Assembly: GCA_963975495.1 (NCBI GenBank)
Contig: CAXBID010000142.1
Span: 1 to 9,092 of the forward strand
Source of the DNA: CAXBID01 sp963975495
GTDB taxonomy: Bacteria > Bacteroidota > Bacteroidia > Flavobacteriales > Flavobacteriaceae
DNA length: 9,092 bases
Direction: 5' to 3'
The position numbers and the translations under genes were made by a program. Positions 6,382 through 9,092 of this stretch are shown here, piece after piece. The notes below the pieces were generated by a model, which was not told the origin of the DNA, did not search any database, and saw only the letters and a program-made list of their open reading frames with translations. The first letter of the stretch is position 1; every line of letters begins with the position of its first letter.

Positions 6382-6825
6382 TTATTCTTTTATCATGGCT
6401 ATATGTGGAATTCCATCTTCAAGATACTCCTCGCCTACTTTTTTAAAACCTAAATTGGTGTAGAATGTATTTAAATAACATTGTGCTGAAATTTTTATTT
6501 CGGAAGTATTAAAATAATCCTTTACAGCTTCTATTGAAGCGTTCATAATGTCGTGACCATATTTATAATCACGTTCATTTTTAGCAACTACCACTCTACC
6601 TATACTCGCTTCATCAAAATATAAACCTGGTTTAAATATGCGGGTATAAGCAATTATTTTATCGTTTTTAAAACCCAAAACATGTAGCGCTTTTTCATCT
6701 TTGCCATCTAAATCCTGGTACACACAATCTTGTTCAACTACAAAAACCTCACTACGTAATTGTAAAATTCTATATAACTCTTCCAATTTTAATTCTGAAA
6801 ATTTTTTTACTTGGGTTTCTATCAT
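6382..6825 (-). CDS. elaA: ElaA-like GNAT N-acetyltransferase
   Basis: This 147-residue cytoplasmic protein is a GNAT-fold acetyltransferase of the ElaA group, close in length to other members. GNAT enzymes transfer acetyl from acetyl-CoA to an amine; the ElaA substrate is not established. The ElaA signature LRSEVFVVEQDCVYQDLDG lies at 23-41. The acetyl-CoA-binding strand and loop follow as IGRVVVAKNERDYKYG at 75-90, and the C-terminal FYTNLGFKKVGEEYLEDGI (121-139) is the typical end of the fold. In the pyrophosphate loop the usual R-x-x-G-x-G reads R85-D-Y-K88-Y-G90, so the first glycine is lysine. The gene converges with the LRR gene and lies 64 nt downstream of the CDF transporter gene, with a perfect hairpin between them. 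Confidence 0.88.
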   Translation of the reverse strand: MIETQVKKFSELKLEELYRILQLRSEVFVVEQDCVYQDLDGKDEKALHVLGFKNDKIIAYTRIFKPGLYFDEASIGRVVVAKNERDYKYGHDIMNASIEAVKDYFNTSEIKISAQCYLNTFYTNLGFKKVGEEYLEDGIPHIAMIKE

Positions 6826-6866
6826 CTTTAATCTAAACGAATAAACAAATCAACTTATAAACACAG

Positions 6867-6886
6867 ATTCCTGCCTTCGCAGGAAT
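6867..6886. terminator. Perfect hairpin after the CDF gene (REP-like, possible terminator)
   Basis: ATTCCTGC-CTTC-GCAGGAAT is a perfect 8-bp stem with a 4-nt loop, lying 3 nt beyond the stop codon of the CDF gene. On the + strand it is followed by five T; on the - strand, the direction of both flanking genes, it is preceded by A and followed only by CTGTGTTT, a poor U-tract. It resembles the TTCCTGC...GCAGGAA palindromes scattered through flavobacterial genomes. It could act as a 3' stem protecting or ending the CDF transcript. Confidence 0.4.
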
Positions 6887-6889
6887 TTT

Positions 6890-7801
6890 TTAATCCTGAA
6901 CAATCACATCTTTAGCATCATCTTTTCCGAATTCGGGTTGAATATTCACGTGGTTGATATCGTATTTATCAAAAACTAAATCTTCAATTTTATGTAAAAC
7001 CACATCAAATTCTGATAAAGTAATATCCTTGTTAAAATCAATATGGGCTTCCAAATGAATTTCGGCTTCGTTTAATTGCCAAACATGAACATGATGTACA
7101 TTTTTTATACTTTCAAACGCATTTATTTCATCTACTATTTTTTTTATGGGAATAGTGTTTGGTGTAAAAAGCATAAGCACTTTTGTAGAATTTTTCAATA
7201 AATCAAAACCCATCCAAATTAAATATAAAGCAATAGCAAAGGTTAACACACTATCTACCCAAAATACTTCATAATACTTCATTAATAATCCGCCTATTAA
7301 AACAGCTACACTTGCCATCATATCGGTTAATAAATGAATATACGCGCTCTTTAAGTTCATATTGGTCTCAGAATCTTTTTTTAATAAAAGGACACTAAAA
7401 CCATTGCCTAAAATAGCTATTACAGATAACCAAATAACCAAATTAGATTCTATTTCTTGTGGGTTCTGAAAACGCTCAATAGCTTCAATAATCAGTAAAA
7501 CAGCTACTATTATTAAAGTAGCGGCGTTAATAAAAGCTGCTAAAATTTCGGCACGTTTGTAACCAAACGTACGATGAATTGAAGCTTGTTTTTTTGATAA
7601 TTTATTTGCTATGTAACTTACTACAAGTGAAATGACATCACTAAAATTATGAAGCGCATCACTTAAAAGTGCTAAACTACCTGAAAGGATACCTCCTATT
7701 ACTTGGGCTACAGTAATACCTATATTAAGTAAAATAGTTATAAAAAGATTTCGTCCTTTAAAATCAGGATGGGCATGTGAATGATTATGATTATGACTCA
7801 T
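6890..7801 (-). CDS. CDF family zinc/cadmium exporter (CzcD/ZitB-like)
   Basis: This 303-residue inner-membrane cation diffusion facilitator exchanges cytoplasmic Zn2+ (and often Cd2+ or Co2+) for protons. There are six predicted membrane helices, at about 18-36, 42-63, 84-104, 120-140, 153-173 and 180-200. The metal site residues are clear: H51-x-x-x-D55 in helix 2 (SDALHNFSDV) and H156-x-x-x-D160 in helix 5 (IHLLTDMMAS). The H/D pairs are the zinc-type arrangement. The N-terminus is histidine-rich (HNHNHSHAH, 3-11), and the cytoplasmic C-terminal domain (about 205-292) carries HHVHVW at 236-241 for regulatory metal binding and dimerisation. The length is typical. The start ATG has a candidate -7 element TATATTTA on the - strand (7812-7819), though it lies only about 10 nt upstream. 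The 162-base gap to rpiB suggests separate transcription. Confidence 0.94.
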   Translation of the reverse strand: MSHNHNHSHAHPDFKGRNLFITILLNIGITVAQVIGGILSGSLALLSDALHNFSDVISLVVSYIANKLSKKQASIHRTFGYKRAEILAAFINAATLIIVAVLLIIEAIERFQNPQEIESNLVIWLSVIAILGNGFSVLLLKKDSETNMNLKSAYIHLLTDMMASVAVLIGGLLMKYYEVFWVDSVLTFAIALYLIWMGFDLLKNSTKVLMLFTPNTIPIKKIVDEINAFESIKNVHHVHVWQLNEAEIHLEAHIDFNKDITLSEFDVVLHKIEDLVFDKYDINHVNIQPEFGKDDAKDVIVQD

Positions 7802-7963
7802 TATACCAATTTAAATATAAAATAATACATAAAGAAATTGAATTATTTTTAGTTAGAATAAGATAAAAATATAAAGCATAGTCTTAATTACGGTTTCTAT
7901 TTTTAACGAAATTACAGCTAAAAAGAAACTATTTATGTGTGTTATTATGTGTTTAATTTGGTA

Positions 7964-8398
7964 TTAACAAGATAACGGAATTTTATCTATACGTGTTTGG
8001 TGTCTGCCGCCTTCAAAATCGGTATTTAAAAATACATCAACCATTTCAATAGCTTGGTGGATAGCCGTAAATCGTGCAGGAATGCATAAAATATTGGCGT
8101 TGTTATGACTTCTAGCTAAATGTGCTATTTCTTTATTCCAACATAAACCAGCGCGTATTTTTTGGTGTTTATTAGCCGTCATAGCCACACCATTACCACT
8201 ACCACAAATTAAAATACCGTATGCTGCTTTATTTTCTTCAACATCTTTGGCAACAGGATGTACAAAATCAGCATAATCAACACTATCATTCGTATTAGTT
8301 CCGTAATTATTTACGGTATACCCTTTAGCTTCAAGATGTTTTACAATAGCTAATTTATAATCGGTTCCGGCGTGATCGTTCCCTATGGAAATTGTCAT
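7964..8398 (-). CDS. rpiB: Ribose-5-phosphate isomerase B
   Basis: RpiB interconverts ribose 5-phosphate and ribulose 5-phosphate in the non-oxidative pentose phosphate pathway in the cytoplasm. The 144-residue product matches the LacA/RpiB family in length and motifs: GNDHAG at 6-11, the phosphate and active-site loop ICGSGNGVAMTANK at 64-77 with the likely catalytic Cys65, SHNNANIL at 97-104 with the likely catalytic base His98, and GGRHQTRI at 130-137 for phosphate binding. Having Cys65 places it in the E. coli-like group, not the mycobacterial Glu type. It is divergent from the ATPase gene at the right edge and has 162 bases before the CDF gene downstream. Confidence 0.95.
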   Translation of the reverse strand: MTISIGNDHAGTDYKLAIVKHLEAKGYTVNNYGTNTNDSVDYADFVHPVAKDVEENKAAYGILICGSGNGVAMTANKHQKIRAGLCWNKEIAHLARSHNNANILCIPARFTAIHQAIEMVDVFLNTDFEGGRHQTRIDKIPLSC

Positions 8399-8424
8399 GA
8401 TTTTATTGTATTATTATAAAAGTA

Positions 8425-8432
8425 TAAAGGTA
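8425..8432 (-). promoter_or_regulatory. Candidate -7 element for rpiB
   Basis: On the - strand this reads TACCTTTA, one base from TAnnTTTG, and ends 26 nt before the rpiB ATG. No good -33 box is seen at the normal distance, so the call is tentative. Confidence 0.3.
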
Positions 8433-8524
8433 GTAAATAAATAAGAAATTTTAGTTAAAATAGCATTCAATAACCCAGTTAGAAATAGCATCATAGTATT
8501 GATAGCATCTTTAGAATATTATAG

Positions 8525-8616
8525 TTTTTTAATATTATAATATCATTTTATTATAATTTTTTAATATTTCAATATCATTTTATTATATATTTGTATAGTT
8601 AATATTTCAATATCAT
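8525..8616. repeat. AT-rich direct repeats in front of the second ATPase gene
   Basis: Three direct copies of an AT-rich unit precede the ATPase start. Copy 1 (8531-8555) and copy 2 (8563-8587) are 25 nt long and differ at two positions only; each is preceded by a T tract, and their starts are 32 nt apart. Copy 3 (8601-8616) repeats the first 16 nt, AATATTTCAATATCAT, starts 38 nt after copy 2 and supplies the AT of the ATG at 8615. The unit could be an operator repeat or a curved, slippage-prone tract. Further left, 8441-8524 shows only scattered TAGCAT words and no gene. Confidence 0.6.
8586..8593 (+). promoter_or_regulatory. Candidate -7 element for the second ATPase gene
   Basis: TATATTTG matches TAnnTTTG exactly, ends 21 nt before the ATG at 8615 and lies between copies 2 and 3 of the AT-rich repeat. 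Transcription would begin inside or next to copy 3, leaving a very short leader. No TTTG -33 box is obvious upstream. Confidence 0.4.
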
Positions 8617-9092
8617 GATTAAAAGACAGCTGCACCAAGAACTAATAAACCTACTTTTTAAAGGAAAAGCCATTCTTATTTTTGGTGCTAGACAAGTGGG
8701 GAAAACCTCATTGATTAAAAGTATCGTTAAGAATCAATCCTTTGTATGGTTAAATGGTGATGAACCAGATATTCAAATCTTACTTGAAAACATAACTTCA
8801 GACAGGTTAAAAGCTATTGTTGGCACACATCAAATATTAATAATAGATGAAGCGCAAATGATCCATAACATTGGCCTACTCATTAAACGTATGGTTGATA
8901 ATTTTCCGGAAATCCAAGTTATTGCTTCTGGTAGTAGTGCTTTTGAATTGGCAGATAAAACCAAGGAATCCATGGTTGGCAGAAAAGAGGAATTGCAACT
9001 ATATCCAATAACGTTTTCCGAAATGGTAACACATACCAATTTTATTGAAGAATCAAGATTAATGCCCCATCGTTTAATTTATGGTTATTATC
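8615..9092 (+). CDS. AAA_14/DUF4143 P-loop ATPase, N-terminal part (cut by window edge)
   Basis: An open frame from ATG 8615 runs without a stop to the right edge and gives 159 residues of an AAA_14-type ATPase. Walker A is GARQVGKT at 24-31, Walker B is LIIDEAQ at 75-81, and ASGSSAFEL at 104-112 is the sensor-like motif. KTKESMVGRKEELQLYPITFSEM (116-138) is the usual stretch leading towards the DUF4143 half, which lies outside the window. It begins directly with the short basic N-terminus MIKRQLHQEL, unlike the longer ATPase at the left end, so the two are different subfamilies and not recent duplicates. The start is supported by the -7 box at 8586-8593. The gene is divergent from rpiB. The function of this family is not established; defence, toxin-like and house-keeping roles have all been suggested. 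Confidence 0.85.
   Translation, partial: MIKRQLHQELINLLFKGKAILIFGARQVGKTSLIKSIVKNQSFVWLNGDEPDIQILLENITSDRLKAIVGTHQILIIDEAQMIHNIGLLIKRMVDNFPEIQVIASGSSAFELADKTKESMVGRKEELQLYPITFSEMVTHTNFIEESRLMPHRLIYGYY

Noticed and set aside
8830..9039. Reverse-strand open frame at the right edge
   Set aside because: It overlaps the second ATPase, whose Walker A, Walker B and sensor motifs all lie on the + strand.

Overview
This window looks like a chromosomal segment of a marine or environmental member of the Flavobacteriaceae (Bacteroidota). The evidence is the AT-rich sequence, a protein with a gliding-motility/type IX secretion type B C-terminal domain, the rnpA–S41 peptidase pair, Bacteroidota-style promoter cores (TAnnTTTG), and short intergenic repeats that I recognise from flavobacterial genomes. 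No species can be named from the sequence alone.

Layout. Positions 1-387 hold the last codons of an upstream gene, then a large imperfect inverted-repeat element (47-249) bounded by GAAGCACAAC/GTTGTGCTTC, then an AT-rich leader with small palindromes. A complete AAA_14/DUF4143 ATPase follows (388-1830), and 10 bases after its stop lies a second copy of the left end of the repeat (1837-1857). Next comes a housekeeping block on the + strand: rnpA (1894-2265) and a periplasmic S41 C-terminal processing peptidase (2277-3914). Two exported proteins follow: a double-OmpA-domain protein (4025-4882) and a leucine-rich-repeat protein with a type IX sorting domain (4919-6331). The strand then switches. 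An ElaA-like GNAT acetyltransferase (6382-6825), a CDF zinc/cadmium exporter (6890-7801) and ribose-5-phosphate isomerase B (7964-8398) are all on the - strand. From 8615 a second AAA_14/DUF4143 ATPase, divergent from rpiB, runs off the right edge. Its upstream region carries AT-rich direct repeats whose last copy runs into the start codon.

How the parts fit. The middle is ordinary flavobacterial core and envelope material: tRNA processing, periplasmic proteolysis, outer-membrane/peptidoglycan contact, a secreted surface protein, metal export and the pentose phosphate pathway. The left end is accessory. The ATPase gene sits between direct copies of a GCACAAC-bearing sequence, with the copy falling about 10 nt after the stop codon both times. 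This resembles a gene cassette with an attC-like site, inserted just upstream of rnpA. No integrase or transposase is present in the window, so any mobility would have to be supplied elsewhere. This cassette-like arrangement is the best candidate here for something under-described.
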